Origin: an uncultured Porphyromonas sp.
GTDB taxonomy: Bacteria; Bacteroidota; Bacteroidia; Bacteroidales; Porphyromonadaceae
Reading direction: 5' to 3'
Assembly (NCBI RefSeq): GCF_938046015.1
Contig: NZ_CALIXW010000036.1
Span: 124,001-188,000 of the forward strand
Length of the DNA stretch: 64,000 nt
Shown: piece by piece, positions 24,816 through 33,847 of the stretch
Numbering within the stretch: the stretch's first letter is position 1
How the letters are laid out: every line of letters begins with the position of its first letter
Made by a program: the position numbers and the translations under genes
The notes under the pieces: generated by a model
What the model was told of the DNA's origin: nothing
Seen by the model: only the letters and a program-made list of their open reading frames with translations
The model's database searches: none

Positions 24816-26126
24816 TTATTTAGTGTTGTGATAGATGCTGATGAGGTCCGCCACGAGGAAGTTGCTCCCCCCGACGAAGATGAGCTCACCCGCTGCTGCT
24901 GACGCCTTCGCAGCCTCTAGCGCAGCGCTGATATCAGGGTAGGCCTCGCCTCGGAGGCCGTAGTCCGCAGCGAGCCCCTGCAGCTCTCTAGCTGGCAGCG
25001 CCCGTGCGACACGTGCGGCCGTGAAGTAATAACGAGCCTCGGGCGGCAATAGTGCGAGGACGTGGCGGACGTCCTTGTCGCTCACCATGCCGAAAATGAT
25101 GTGCAGCGGACAGCCTAGAGAGCGTAGCTGCTCGACCACGTAGCGGATGCCGTCCTCATTATGCCCCGTGTCGCAGATGACCCAAGGGGAGCAGCTTAGC
25201 GTCTCCCAGCGGCCGCGCAGTCCCGTGAGGGCGCAGACTTCGGCAAGACCTTTGCTGACGGCTTCGTCAGAGAGCTCCAGACCTAGGCGGCGCAGCTCCT
25301 CGACGGCAGTGAGGATGGTCGGGAGGTTGTAGCGCTGCGCTGCGCCACCGAGCTCGAAGTATACGGCGCGCTCCGTTTCTCTTTGCCCCTGAGGACGGAG
25401 ATAGAGGGTCTGCCCTATGGCCTCGGGCTGGGAGCGGACAAAGCGGAATTCTGTGGCAGCGAGCCGTAGTGGGGCTGCTTCCTCCTCTGCACGCCTTCGG
25501 AAGGTCTCCAGCACCTCGGGCTCCTCAGCGCGCCCGATGATGACGGGCGTCTGGGGCTTGATGATGCCCGCCTTCTCATGGGCGATCTTCGCCAGCGTGT
25601 CCCCTAGGTACTGAGTGTGGTCGAGGCTAATGCCCGTGATGATCGAGAGGATAGGGGAGATGATGTTGGTACTATCCAGTCGGCCGCCCATCCCTACCTC
25701 GATGATGGCGTAGTCTACCTGCTGGTCGCGGAAGTAGCAGAAGGCCATGAGCGTCGTGAGCTCGAAGAAGGAGGGCCGTAGCTCCGTGATCTGCGCTCGG
25801 GCGCCCTCGGTGAAGCGCACGACGTAGTCCTGGTCAATAGGCTGGCCATTGACGCGTATGCGCTCGCTGAAGTCTAGGAGGTGAGGCGAGGTGAAGAGGC
25901 CTACACGGTAGCCCGCAGACTGTAGGATCGCCGCGAGACTATGGGAGGTAGAGCCCTTGCCATTGGTACCAGCTACGTGGATGGAGGGGAAGGCGCGGTG
26001 AGGGTGCCCGTAGTGTGCATCCAGCTCGCGCGTCGTATCCAGCCCAGGCTTATAAGCGCTAGCCCCCACCTCTTGGAAGGCAGGGGTAGCGGCATATAGA
26101 TATTGGAGTGCTTCGGTATAGGTCAT
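24816..26126 (-). CDS. folC: Dihydrofolate/folylpolyglutamate synthase
   Basis: Adds L-glutamate to dihydropteroate and/or polyglutamylates folates. The 436 residues contain the Mur-ligase-type P-loop GTNGKGST (53-60), followed by an SPHLLDFSERIRVNG substrate loop, a GRLDSTN motif and a C-terminal ligase domain with a VICDTGHNEDGI signature. It lies 21 bp after purA and 9 bp before the MFS gene. With folE at the window start it represents folate metabolism, though in a separate transcript. Confidence 0.95.
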   Translation of the reverse strand: MTYTEALQYLYAATPAFQEVGASAYKPGLDTTRELDAHYGHPHRAFPSIHVAGTNGKGSTSHSLAAILQSAGYRVGLFTSPHLLDFSERIRVNGQPIDQDYVVRFTEGARAQITELRPSFFELTTLMAFCYFRDQQVDYAIIEVGMGGRLDSTNIISPILSIITGISLDHTQYLGDTLAKIAHEKAGIIKPQTPVIIGRAEEPEVLETFRRRAEEEAAPLRLAATEFRFVRSQPEAIGQTLYLRPQGQRETERAVYFELGGAAQRYNLPTILTAVEELRRLGLELSDEAVSKGLAEVCALTGLRGRWETLSCSPWVICDTGHNEDGIRYVVEQLRSLGCPLHIIFGMVSDKDVRHVLALLPPEARYYFTAARVARALPARELQGLAADYGLRGEAYPDISAALEAAKASAAAGELIFVGGSNFLVADLISIYHNTK

Positions 26127-26147
26127 GTAGCAGCAGACTCCCCTCTG

Positions 26148-27431
26148 CTAGGGAAGTAGCTCGGGATGTAGCGCGATGGTCTGCGCTCGGTCAGGGCCGA
26201 CAGATACTACGGCGATGGGCACCCCGATCTGCTCCTCGATGAAGGCGATGTAGTCCCGCAGCTCCTGGGGGAAGTCCTCGTAGCGCGTCAGCTGCGTGGT
26301 GTCGCACTTCCAGCCCTTGAGTTCGGTGTAGTGCGGCTTGACCTCGTCGCTGAGCTCGTAGGGGAAGCTGCGCGTCAGCTCGCCCTTGATCTCGTAGTCG
26401 GTACAGACGCGGATCGTGTCAAAGCTATCCAGCACGTCGCTCTTCATCATGATGAGGCGCGTGGCGCCATTGAGCATCACCGTGTAGCGCAGAGCTACCA
26501 GGTCGAGCCAGCCGCAGCGACGGCGGCGCCCCGTGACAGAGCCGAACTCATGCCCCAGCGAGCAGAGGCGCTCGCCCGTCTCATCAAAGAGCTCGGTGGG
26601 GAAGGGCCCCGAACCGACTCGGGTGCAATAGGCCTTGAAGATGCCGTAGACCTCACCGATATGCCGTGGTGCTACGCCTAGGCCGGTGCAGCAGCCTGCG
26701 CTGATGGTGCTGCTCGAGGTGACGAAGGGATAGGAGCCGAAGTCGATGTCCAGCAGTGAGCCCTGGGCTCCCTCCGCTAGGACGCTCTGCCCGCGGTGTA
26801 GCGACTCGTTGACGAAGTGCTCGCTGTCTACGAAGGTGAACTCCTGTAGGTAGCGTATGCCCTCCATCCACTGCTGCTCCAGCTCCTCAAGCCCCTCTAC
26901 GGGGTAGTTCCAGGCACGCAGTAGCGCCAGGTGTCGCTCCTTGGCTGCCTGATAGCGCTCCTCCAGCTGGTGCTCGATGTCGCCTACACGCAGTCCCGTG
27001 CGCCCGATCTTGTCCGTATAGGTGGGACCGATGCCCTTGCCTGTGGTGCCGATCTTGGCCGAACCCTTGAGTGCCTCCTGCGCTGCGTCGATGTAGCGGT
27101 GCGTGGGGAGGATCAGATGGGCCTTGCGCGAGATAAGGAGACGCTTGCGGAGGTCGTGCCCGCTACGCGAGAGCGCACGAGCCTCCTCGGCGAAGAGGAT
27201 GGGGTCGAGTACTACACCATTGCCTATGACATTGAGCTTGTCCCCCTGGAAGATCCCCGAGGGGATGGAGCGCAGGATGTACTTCTTGCCCTCGAACTCT
27301 AGGGTGTGCCCTGCGTTGGGCCCACCCTGGAAGCGAGCTATGAGGTCATAGGAGGGGGTCAGGACATCGACGATCTTGCCTTTGCCTTCGTCGCCCCATT
27401 GCAGTCCGAGCAGGACATCAACTTTCTTCAT
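26148..27431 (-). CDS. purA: Adenylosuccinate synthetase
   Basis: GTP-dependent condensation of IMP with aspartate, the first committed step to AMP. I start it at the ATG at 27431 (MKKVDVLLGLQWGDEGKGK), giving the normal 427 residues; a frame open to 27491 would add 20 residues unlike the family. The GDEGKGK phosphate loop, NAGHT and the TTGKGIGPTYTDKIGRTGLRVGD region are intact. It leads the purA-folC-MFS transcript, with a -7 box about 90 bp upstream. Confidence 0.97.
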   Translation of the reverse strand: MKKVDVLLGLQWGDEGKGKIVDVLTPSYDLIARFQGGPNAGHTLEFEGKKYILRSIPSGIFQGDKLNVIGNGVVLDPILFAEEARALSRSGHDLRKRLLISRKAHLILPTHRYIDAAQEALKGSAKIGTTGKGIGPTYTDKIGRTGLRVGDIEHQLEERYQAAKERHLALLRAWNYPVEGLEELEQQWMEGIRYLQEFTFVDSEHFVNESLHRGQSVLAEGAQGSLLDIDFGSYPFVTSSSTISAGCCTGLGVAPRHIGEVYGIFKAYCTRVGSGPFPTELFDETGERLCSLGHEFGSVTGRRRRCGWLDLVALRYTVMLNGATRLIMMKSDVLDSFDTIRVCTDYEIKGELTRSFPYELSDEVKPHYTELKGWKCDTTQLTRYEDFPQELRDYIAFIEEQIGVPIAVVSVGPDRAQTIALHPELLP

Positions 27432-27519
27432 TATAGTATCGAGTGTGTATCTGTGATTCGTTCGCTTACGGTGAGTCAGTTCGCCTAGCATTGGTGCACC
27501 AGCCCAATGAGTGGTGCTA

Positions 27520-27527
27520 CAAATATA
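27520..27527 (-). promoter_or_regulatory. Promoter -7 box for purA operon
   Basis: Reads TATATTTG on the minus strand, an exact TAnnTTTG match about 90 bp before the chosen purA ATG. It is the same octamer as at the pepO-like gene. Its distance also argues against the longer purA frame starting at 27491. Confidence 0.65.
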
Positions 27528-27671
27528 GTCATATTTGCTAGGCTATATCCATCCTTTCGCTCGCTTGCTTAGGGTAGCGGTGTTAGAATGCCTCCAGCGT
27601 GCCCCTTGCCTTGGGCTAAGAGCGAAGGGACAGCCAAGTCCTAGTGTAGCGCGGCTATGCGGAGGGAGCTT

Positions 27672-27759
27672 CTGAGGGATATCAGTCAGCTCCTTGAGGG
27701 ACGTCAGTCACGAGCCTGATGGGTGTCAGTGAGGAGGCTGAGGGATATCCCTCGCGGAG
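27672..27759 (-). repeat. Intergenic 22-bp-unit element, copy E (4 units)
   Basis: Units start at 27672, 27694, 27716 and 27738, exactly 22 bp apart, in reverse orientation. Unit 1 is TGAGGGATATCAGTCAG, unit 2 has ACGTC, unit 3 is degenerate (GATGGGTGTCAGTGA), and unit 4 is the near-palindrome GAGGGATATCCCTC followed by GCGGAGCT. The order matches copies D and I. It lies in the tandem gap between the merR 3' end and the purA promoter (27432-27962); apart from promoter and hairpin, no other element is seen in the gap. Confidence 0.85.
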
Positions 27760-27907
27760 CTGGGGGGTAAGGCGCCGGCCTCGTCCTCGCTCCCTATGCC
27801 CCTTGCTAGAAGGTCTCGGGCAAGTCTCTGGTCGCTGACCCTTGGCTTGCTACCCGCCCCAAGATAGGGACGGTGCTACCTGCCCTCGAGCTGGCTCCAA
27901 GGTATCT

Positions 27908-27931
27908 GTGGGGCTTGCGCAGGAGCCCCAC
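27908..27931 (-). terminator. Short hairpin after merR-type gene
   Basis: An 8-bp GC-rich stem (27908-27915 with 27924-27931) with an 8-nt loop, 31 bp beyond the stop. It is weak by itself and has no clear T-run. Confidence 0.5.
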
Positions 27932-27962
27932 GAATCCTTAATGCGAATAGTGCGTCCGCTCG

Positions 27963-28289
27963 CTAGGACTCTAGCTGTGCCCTGAGCTCAAGTAGACGCT
28001 CACGGATCTGGCGTAGCCGTGTGAGCGTATCGAGCTGCGTATCCAGACGCTTCTTGGTACGCTTCAGTTCGTCCTGCGCACCCTCGATGGTGAACTTACG
28101 TACGCGCAGTAGATACTGCACGGTACGTATGTTCTCTATATCCTGCTGGGTATAGCGCCTGGCTCCCTTGTCGCAGTGCGCGGGGGCGAGGTGCGGGAAC
28201 TCCGACTCCCAGTGGCGCAGGGTAGAGACCTGCTCCCCGAGGAGATGGGCGACCTCCTTGATGCGGTAGTAGAGCTTGGAGCCAGCCAT
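27963..28289 (-). CDS. MerR-family transcriptional regulator
   Basis: A 108-residue DNA-binding protein. The N-terminal winged helix-turn-helix (about 5-70) reads YYRIKEVAHLLGEQVSTLRHWESEFPHLAP, then the wing RRYTQQDIENI. A basic, leucine-rich helix (about 75-108) follows and would form the antiparallel coiled-coil dimer. There is no C-terminal effector domain and no cysteine cluster, so it is not a metal sensor of the classical type. Small MerR-like proteins of this kind are common in Bacteroidota and their targets are mostly unknown. It is the last gene of the greA-to-merR run, 27 bp after manA. Confidence 0.88.
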   Translation of the reverse strand: MAGSKLYYRIKEVAHLLGEQVSTLRHWESEFPHLAPAHCDKGARRYTQQDIENIRTVQYLLRVRKFTIEGAQDELKRTKKRLDTQLDTLTRLRQIRERLLELRAQLES

Positions 28290-28316
28290 AGGGGAAGTCT
28301 GACTACAGTAGGGAGA

Positions 28317-29309
28317 CTACAGCTCGGGGATGTAGGTCTCGAGCAGCTTGCAGCTGGGGCTGGGCAGGAGCGTCAGTTCGCTATTCTCAGCAGGGACCAG
28401 CGCACTCTGTCCCTGATGGAGCTTGACCTCGTAGCCTGCGGCGTCACGCAGCGTCAGTGCACCCTCCATACAAATGTAGATGACGAAGCTATCCAGGGCG
28501 CTCCAGTCGCGGTGGAGTGGAGCGTCGAGGTCGAGGAGCTTGGTCTCGAAGTAAGGACAGGAGACGAGGTCGACGGGCTGATCCTTGGCGGGCGTATAGG
28601 CCGTGCGGTAGTCGTCCTGTAGCTGGTAGTCGATGGCATCCTTGGCGAGCTCGGTGTGCAGCTCACGCTTGTTGCCCGCTGCGTCGGTGCGATCGTAGTC
28701 GTAGATGCGGTAGGTGATGTTGGAGGTCTGCTGGATCTCGGCGATGAAGCAGCCTGCACCGATGGCGTGGACGCGCCCTGCGGGGAGGAAGAAGACGTCG
28801 CCAGGCTTGACCTCGTACTCGGCTAGAGCCTCTACGATCGTACCCTCGGCGATGCGCTTCACGTAGTCCTCGGGTGAGGACTGGACGGCGAAGCCGCTGT
28901 AGAGCTTAGCTCCCTCAGCGGCGGAGATGACGTACCACATCTCCGTCTTGCCGAAGGAGTTGTGGCGCTTCATGCCCAGTGCGTCATCGGGGTGCACCTG
29001 TATGGAGAGGTAGTCACGTGCGTCGATGAACTTGATGAGCAGTGGGAAGCGGTCACCGAAGCGCGCCTTCACGCGTGCCCCGACGAGGCGGTCGCCATAG
29101 GTGCGGAGCAGCTCGTCGAGGTTCTGCCCCTTGAGGGCGCCCTCGGCTACGATGCTGTAGTTGTCATCGACGTGAGAGATCTCCCAGCTCTCGCCCACCT
29201 TCTTGTCATCGGGCTCGAGTCCCTTGAAGGGGCGGATGTCTTGGCCTCCCCAGATGACTTCCTTGAGTAGGGGGGCGAAGGTCAGAGGGTATAGTGTCTG
29301 CTGTGCCAT
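28317..29309 (-). CDS. manA: Mannose-6-phosphate isomerase, class I
   Basis: Interconverts fructose 6-phosphate and mannose 6-phosphate. A 330-residue cupin-type zinc enzyme: the metal site is seen in IQVHPDDALGMKRHNSFGKTEMWYVI and again in FFLPAGRVHAIGAG. The length fits the short bacterial class I form. Mannose 6-phosphate leads to GDP-mannose, which Gmd and Fcl (52801-54959) turn into GDP-L-fucose, so the two loci are metabolically linked though not adjacent. It lies 36 bp after the ABC-F gene. Confidence 0.93.
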   Translation of the reverse strand: MAQQTLYPLTFAPLLKEVIWGGQDIRPFKGLEPDDKKVGESWEISHVDDNYSIVAEGALKGQNLDELLRTYGDRLVGARVKARFGDRFPLLIKFIDARDYLSIQVHPDDALGMKRHNSFGKTEMWYVISAAEGAKLYSGFAVQSSPEDYVKRIAEGTIVEALAEYEVKPGDVFFLPAGRVHAIGAGCFIAEIQQTSNITYRIYDYDRTDAAGNKRELHTELAKDAIDYQLQDDYRTAYTPAKDQPVDLVSCPYFETKLLDLDAPLHRDWSALDSFVIYICMEGALTLRDAAGYEVKLHQGQSALVPAENSELTLLPSPSCKLLETYIPEL

Positions 29310-29345
29310 AGGTCTATAAGTGTTGCTATCAGTAAGTGTTCGTGA

Positions 29346-30986
29346 TTATCCTTGGGTACGCTCCAGCTCGCGGAGGTTCTCCATCTTCTTTCGTTGCATG
29401 AATTCGTAGATCCCCTCGAGGTGCTCTGTGACCTTGCCGCCGCCGAACTCGTAGACCTTGCTGACGAGCCCGTCGAGGAAGTCACGGTCGTGCGAGACGA
29501 GGATGAGCGTCCCGTCGTAGGCTAGGAGGGCTTGCTTGAGGACCTCCTTAGTCTTCATGTCGAGGTGGTTAGTGGGCTCGTCGAGGATGAGGAGATTGTA
29601 GGGCTCGAGGAGCAGCTTGAGTAGCGCCAGACGTGTGCGCTCTCCGCCAGAGAGTACCTTGACCTTCTTGGCCGAGGCCTCTCCACCGAACATGAAGGCC
29701 CCCAGTAGGTCCTTGATCTTGGTGCGTATCTCCCCCTCAGCGATGTCGTCTATCGTCTGGAAGACGGTGCGTGTCTCGTCCTCTATGGCCGCTTGGTTCT
29801 GGGCGAAGTAACCGATCGAGACGTTATGCCCGAGCGTCAGGGTACCCTCGTGCTCGAGCTCCTTCATGATACAGCGTACCAGCGTACTCTTCCCCTCGCC
29901 GTTCTTCCCGACGAAGGCGATCTTGTCTCCACGCTCGATCATCAGGTCGACCCCAGAGAAGATGCGCTTGTCCTCGAAGGCCTTGCCGACGCCCTCCATT
30001 TGTACGGGGTAGGTGCCCGAGCGAGGGGCTGGTGGGAAGCGGAGACGGATGGCGGAGCTGTCTATCTCATCGACCTCGACGAGCTCTAGCTTCTCTAGCA
30101 TGCGCACACGGCTCTGCACCTGGTTGGTCTTGGAGTAGGTGCCCTTGAAGCGCTCGATGAAGTCCTGGGTCTCTGCGATGAACTTCTGCTGCTCCTCATA
30201 GGCCTTCTGCTGCTGCTCGCGGCGCTCAGCGCGTAGGCGCTGGTACTCGCTGTAGTTGACCTTGTAGTCATAGATGCGCCCCATGGTGATCTCTAGGGTG
30301 CGCGCCGTGATGTGGTCTACGAAGGCGCGGTCGTGGCTGATCACGACGACGGTCTGCCCCGTCTCGATGAGGAAGTCCTCCAGCCACTGGATGGACTCGA
30401 TGTCTAGGTGGTTGGTCGGCTCGTCCAGGAGGAGGACGTCGGGCTTCTGCAGCAGGAGCTTCGCCAGCTCAATACGCATACGCCAGCCGCCACTGAACTC
30501 TGAGGTCTGTCGGTCGAAGTCGCTACGCTTGAAGCCCAAGCCCAGTAGCGTCAGCTCTACGGCCTTGTCGTAGTTGATCTCCTCGATGGCATAGTACTTC
30601 TCCCCGAGGGTAGAGACCTCCTCGATGATAGCCATATACTCGGGTCTGTCGTAGTCGGTACGTGTCGTCAGCTGCTCGTTGAGCTCCTCCATGCGTGCCG
30701 CCATAGCGTGTATATGGCTGAAGGCCTGCTCTGTCTCCTCGAAGACGGTGCGCCCATCCTCCGTCAGTAGGTGCTGGGGCAGATAGGCTACCTTGACCCC
30801 CGAGGGTACGTTGACCTTCCCTCGGGTAGCCTCGCGGGTGCCGCTGAGGATCTTCAGTAGCGTGGACTTCCCCGCGCCGTTCTTACCCATCAGGGCTATA
30901 CGGTCCTTGGGGTTGATGACGAAAGAGATGTTGGAGAATAGGGGAGCGCCACCGATCTCAACGGTGAGCCCATCGACAGATATCAT
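29346..30986 (-). CDS. ABC-F family ATPase
   Basis: A 546-residue soluble protein with two ABC ATPase domains and no membrane segment. Walker A motifs are GKNGAGKST (about 34-42) and GKNGEGKST (about 360). The signature motifs are FSGGWRMRIELAK and LSGGERTRLALLK, and both Walker B regions end in LLLDEPTNHLD or LILDEPTNHLD. A charged linker of about 80 residues separates the domains. ABC-F proteins act on ribosomes (translation factors or antibiotic resistance); the plain linker and housekeeping context favour a YbiT/Uup-like translation factor. That assignment is an inference. Confidence 0.92.
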   Translation of the reverse strand: MISVDGLTVEIGGAPLFSNISFVINPKDRIALMGKNGAGKSTLLKILSGTREATRGKVNVPSGVKVAYLPQHLLTEDGRTVFEETEQAFSHIHAMAARMEELNEQLTTRTDYDRPEYMAIIEEVSTLGEKYYAIEEINYDKAVELTLLGLGFKRSDFDRQTSEFSGGWRMRIELAKLLLQKPDVLLLDEPTNHLDIESIQWLEDFLIETGQTVVVISHDRAFVDHITARTLEITMGRIYDYKVNYSEYQRLRAERREQQQKAYEEQQKFIAETQDFIERFKGTYSKTNQVQSRVRMLEKLELVEVDEIDSSAIRLRFPPAPRSGTYPVQMEGVGKAFEDKRIFSGVDLMIERGDKIAFVGKNGEGKSTLVRCIMKELEHEGTLTLGHNVSIGYFAQNQAAIEDETRTVFQTIDDIAEGEIRTKIKDLLGAFMFGGEASAKKVKVLSGGERTRLALLKLLLEPYNLLILDEPTNHLDMKTKEVLKQALLAYDGTLILVSHDRDFLDGLVSKVYEFGGGKVTEHLEGIYEFMQRKKMENLRELERTQG

Positions 30987-31059
30987 ATAGAATATATGGG
31001 TAGTAAAGGTCTGCGGGGATCGTGCCGCAGGGCGGGGTGAGGCGGCCTCGAGGGGATAG

Positions 31060-31455
31060 CTAGACTAGCGCCGCTGCACGCAGGCGGGCGGCCATGTCGG
31101 CGAGCTCATCCTGGCTCGGCTGTAGCTTCTTCTTGAGGTCGATGTCCCCCTCGGTGTTAATGGGGACCAGGTGGATGTGGGCATGATTGACCTCTAGGCC
31201 AAGGACGAGGACAGCCACCTTGCGGCACTGGGTCACGGCCTTGATCTGGGCTGCGACCTGCTTGGCGAAGATCATCATACGCCCGAGGAGCTCGTCCTCG
31301 AGGTCGAAGAGGTAGTCCTCCTCTAGGCGAGGGATGACGAGCGTATGCCCCATCTTCAGGGGGGCGATGTCGAGGAAGGCATAGAACTCCTCGCTCTCAG
31401 CGACGCGATGCGAGGGGATCTCCCCCTCTATAATGCGGGTGAATAGGCTAGGCAT
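31060..31455 (-). CDS. HIT-family nucleotide hydrolase
   Basis: A 131-residue histidine-triad protein. The N terminus SLFTRIIEGEIPSHRVAES is characteristic of HinT-like members. The catalytic triad is in VNHAHIHLVP (H-x-H-x-H-x-x at about 97-104). Such enzymes hydrolyse nucleoside phosphoramidates or dinucleotides in the cytoplasm. It begins 26 bp after greA and is probably co-transcribed with it. Confidence 0.93.
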   Translation of the reverse strand: MPSLFTRIIEGEIPSHRVAESEEFYAFLDIAPLKMGHTLVIPRLEEDYLFDLEDELLGRMMIFAKQVAAQIKAVTQCRKVAVLVLGLEVNHAHIHLVPINTEGDIDLKKKLQPSQDELADMAARLRAAALV

Positions 31456-31481
31456 AGTGTGTACGGTCTGTGTGGAGGGTA

Positions 31482-31952
31482 CTAGAAGCTGATCTCGAGG
31501 ATCTCGAGAGAGAGCAGTCCGCCAGGGGTCTGTACCTCGACGACATCCCCGACCTTGCGTCCCATGAGGCCCTTGGCAATGGGGGTATTGACGGAGATCT
31601 TCTTCTCCTTGAGGTTGGCCTCAGAGTCCGAGACGAGTGTGTAGACGAGCTCTGCCTTGGTCTTGGTGTTGCGGATGCGCACCTTGTTGAGGATCTGCAC
31701 GGCCTCGGTGCCGAGGCGTGATTCGTCGATGATGCGGGTGTTGGCTAGCGTGGCCTTGAGCTGTGAGATCTTGGCCTCGAGGAGCCCTTGGGCTTCCTTG
31801 GCCGCGTCGTACTCGGCGTTCTCAGAGAGGTCGCCCTTATCTCGGGCCTCTGCGATCTGGCGGGAGATCTCGGGGCGCTGGATGGTCTCCAGCTCGTTGA
31901 TCTCGGCGACGAGCTTGTCATAGCCCGCCTTGGTCATATAGTTGTATGCCAT
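31482..31952 (-). CDS. greA: Transcription elongation factor GreA
   Basis: Binds the secondary channel of RNA polymerase and stimulates cleavage of backtracked RNA. The 156 residues have the N-terminal coiled coil (about 10-75) with the acidic tip DKGDLSENAEYDAAKEAQ, then the C-terminal FKBP-like domain ending ISVNTPIAKGLMGRKVGDVVEVQTP. It heads a five-gene transcript; a -7 box lies about 100 bp upstream. Confidence 0.96.
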   Translation of the reverse strand: MAYNYMTKAGYDKLVAEINELETIQRPEISRQIAEARDKGDLSENAEYDAAKEAQGLLEAKISQLKATLANTRIIDESRLGTEAVQILNKVRIRNTKTKAELVYTLVSDSEANLKEKKISVNTPIAKGLMGRKVGDVVEVQTPGGLLSLEILEISF

Positions 31953-32054
31953 AGAAGGGAGGGAGTTCCTATCGACTCCGTTCGTTGTGATTACTCGGGA
32001 TGATTACAATAGCGAACCCTACTCCAGCCAGTTAGCCGTCGTAGGGTTCATAAA

Positions 32055-32062
32055 CAAAGGTA
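32055..32062 (-). promoter_or_regulatory. Promoter -7 box for greA operon
   Basis: Reads TACCTTTG on the minus strand, matching TAnnTTTG, about 103 bp before the greA ATG. Confidence 0.6.
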
Positions 32063-32273
32063 CGACAATTATCCGAATAGCTCTTGGCAGGGCGTACGCT
32101 TTGTCTTGAGCCCGCATTCGTCCCTCTAGAGACAGCATCGCTACAAGCAGAGCTGGATGGCTTGTCTCTTCCGCTTTGGGCTGAGCTGCGTAGCTCCGAG
32201 CATAGCCTCGCCCATGCCCTCCCAGCGGAGTGCCTCGGGAGGTGGAGTAGGGCGGCAGCTCAGTCCTAGCTCG

Positions 32274-32363
32274 GTGAGGGATACCCCTGAGCCTCGCTGA
32301 CCGATATCCCTGAGCTGCGTGACTGACGTCCCTCAGTCGCCTCACTGATATCCTTCGGGAGGC
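32274..32363 (+). repeat. Intergenic 22-bp-unit element, copy F (4 units)
   Basis: T of the TGA core lies at 32275, 32298, 32320 and 32342 (spacings 23, 22, 22). Unit 1 is GTGAGGGATACCCC, unit 3 has ACGTCCCTCAG, and unit 4 ends in CCTTCGGGAGG followed by CCTCCCCCTTAGCTC. Forward orientation, same unit order as copies A and H. It lies in the divergent gap 31953-32583, between the greA promoter and the phosphodiesterase promoter. It therefore cannot be only a transcription terminator of a flanking gene. The rest of the gap shows nothing I recognise. Confidence 0.85.
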
Positions 32364-32503
32364 CTCCCCCTTAGCTCGCAGCATCGCTGCGTCTTGTCCC
32401 CCCCCTGTGCTGTCTATATAATGTAGAGGAGGAGCCAAGGGAATCATCAGGCCTCAGCGCTGAGCTCGTACCGCTCGGACTGGCATAGGCGCGGCTTTTT
32501 TGC

Positions 32504-32511
32504 TACCTTTG
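32504..32511 (+). promoter_or_regulatory. Promoter -7 box for the phosphodiesterase operon
   Basis: TACCTTTG, an exact TAnnTTTG match, 73 bp before the chosen ATG at 32584. This supports that ATG over an in-frame start at 32500, which would lie at the promoter itself. Confidence 0.65.
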
Positions 32512-32583
32512 CTCCTGCAAATAGAGCGAGATCAGGATGATCCGCTACGGACTTGGGAGACTAAGTCCTACACTTATCTAAGA

Positions 32584-33840
32584 ATGAGAAGGATTAACTC
32601 ACTGCTCCTTCCGCTCCTGATGGGGGCGGGACTGCTTAGCCTTGGGCTGGGCAGCTGTGGCGTATCTAAGCAACACACTCCGGCTGGGCTAGCAGAGGCT
32701 AGCGACCGCTACGTCGTCGTACTCTCACTTGATGGCTTCCGTGCCGACTATCAGGGGCGGGCACATACACCGAACCTTGATCGTATGGATGCCGAAGGGC
32801 TGTCGGGTCGCTTCCGTCCGTCCTATCCTACCCTTACCTTCCCCAATCACTATGCGATGGCCACGGGGCTGTACCCGAATAACCATGGGCTCGTGGGCAA
32901 TGAGTTCTGGGACGAGCGTGGTGCGCACTATAAGCTGGGGGATCGCGCCGCTGTCGCCGACCCAGCCTTCTACAAGGGCGAGCCTCTGTGGAATGTAGTC
33001 CGTCGCCACGGGATGAAGTCCGCGAGCTTCTACTGGGTCGGGAGTGAGACCACCGTCGGCGGGCATCAGCCCGATCGCTGGAAGAAGTTCGACGACAAGG
33101 TACCCTATACCGACCGCGCTGACTCGGTGCTGGCTTGGCTCCAGCTCCCCGAGGCGGAGCGCCCCCGTCTCCTGATGTGGTACATCGAGGAGCCCGACCA
33201 TACGGGACATCACGAGAGTCCCGAGTCGCCGAAGACGCTACGCATGGTAGAGAAGATGGACTCCGTCGTCGGCTACTTCCGTCAGCGCCTAGCCCAGCTA
33301 CCGCTCGCACACAAGGTGGACTTCATCCTCGTGTCGGATCACGGGATGGCGAGCTTCGACAAGAGCAAGGCGGTGAACCTGGCGGACTACCTCCCCTTGG
33401 ATAGCTTCGAGCACGTCGCCACGGGTCCCTTCACCCACCTCTATCCGAAGAAGGGCTACACCGAGACGGCCTACCGCATCCTCAAGCGTGTGCCTCATGT
33501 AGAGGTCTATCGCAAGGGGGAGCTGCCTCAGAGCCTACACTTCGGCTCCAGCCCTCGTATCGGGGAGCTGGTCGTCAAGGCCGATCTCGGGACGCAGATC
33601 TACTTCAGTCCTCGGGGTATCCCTGCCCAGAGCTTAGCGGCAGGGCATGGCTTCGACAACAAGCACGAGGAGATGCTGGCGGTCTTCAAGGCCGTTGGGC
33701 CAGACTTCGAGGCGGGGCGTCGTATCGCTCAGCCTATCCCCAACATCACGCTCTATCCATTGGTCTGCCGTCTCCTCGGGATCACTCCGGGGAAGCACGA
33801 CGCTGATCCGAAGCTCGCCGAGCGCCTCATCAAGAAGTAA
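32584..33840 (+). CDS. Type I phosphodiesterase/nucleotide pyrophosphatase lipoprotein
   Basis: A 418-residue alkaline-phosphatase-superfamily enzyme of the ENPP type, cleaving phosphodiester or pyrophosphate bonds outside the cytoplasm. The lipobox LGLGS|C marks a lipoprotein. The zinc/nucleophile features are VVLSLDGFRADY (first Asp), YPTLTFPNHYAMATGLYP (nucleophilic Thr), EEPDHTGHHE and ILVSDHGM. I start at the ATG at 32584 because it gives a proper lipoprotein signal and follows the promoter box. It is first in a plus-strand run with the DUF4924 gene (7 bp later), prfC and the GH109-like gene. Substrate in vivo is unknown; nucleotide scavenging is plausible. Confidence 0.92.
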   Translation: MRRINSLLLPLLMGAGLLSLGLGSCGVSKQHTPAGLAEASDRYVVVLSLDGFRADYQGRAHTPNLDRMDAEGLSGRFRPSYPTLTFPNHYAMATGLYPNNHGLVGNEFWDERGAHYKLGDRAAVADPAFYKGEPLWNVVRRHGMKSASFYWVGSETTVGGHQPDRWKKFDDKVPYTDRADSVLAWLQLPEAERPRLLMWYIEEPDHTGHHESPESPKTLRMVEKMDSVVGYFRQRLAQLPLAHKVDFILVSDHGMASFDKSKAVNLADYLPLDSFEHVATGPFTHLYPKKGYTETAYRILKRVPHVEVYRKGELPQSLHFGSSPRIGELVVKADLGTQIYFSPRGIPAQSLAAGHGFDNKHEEMLAVFKAVGPDFEAGRRIAQPIPNITLYPLVCRLLGITPGKHDADPKLAERLIKK

Positions 33841-33847
33841 GACTACC

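Noticed and set aside
27672..27759. The 22-bp-unit clusters as small CRISPR arrays
   Set aside because: The units are almost contiguous with 4-nt linkers, diverge from one another, and no spacer-size unique sequences or cas genes are present.
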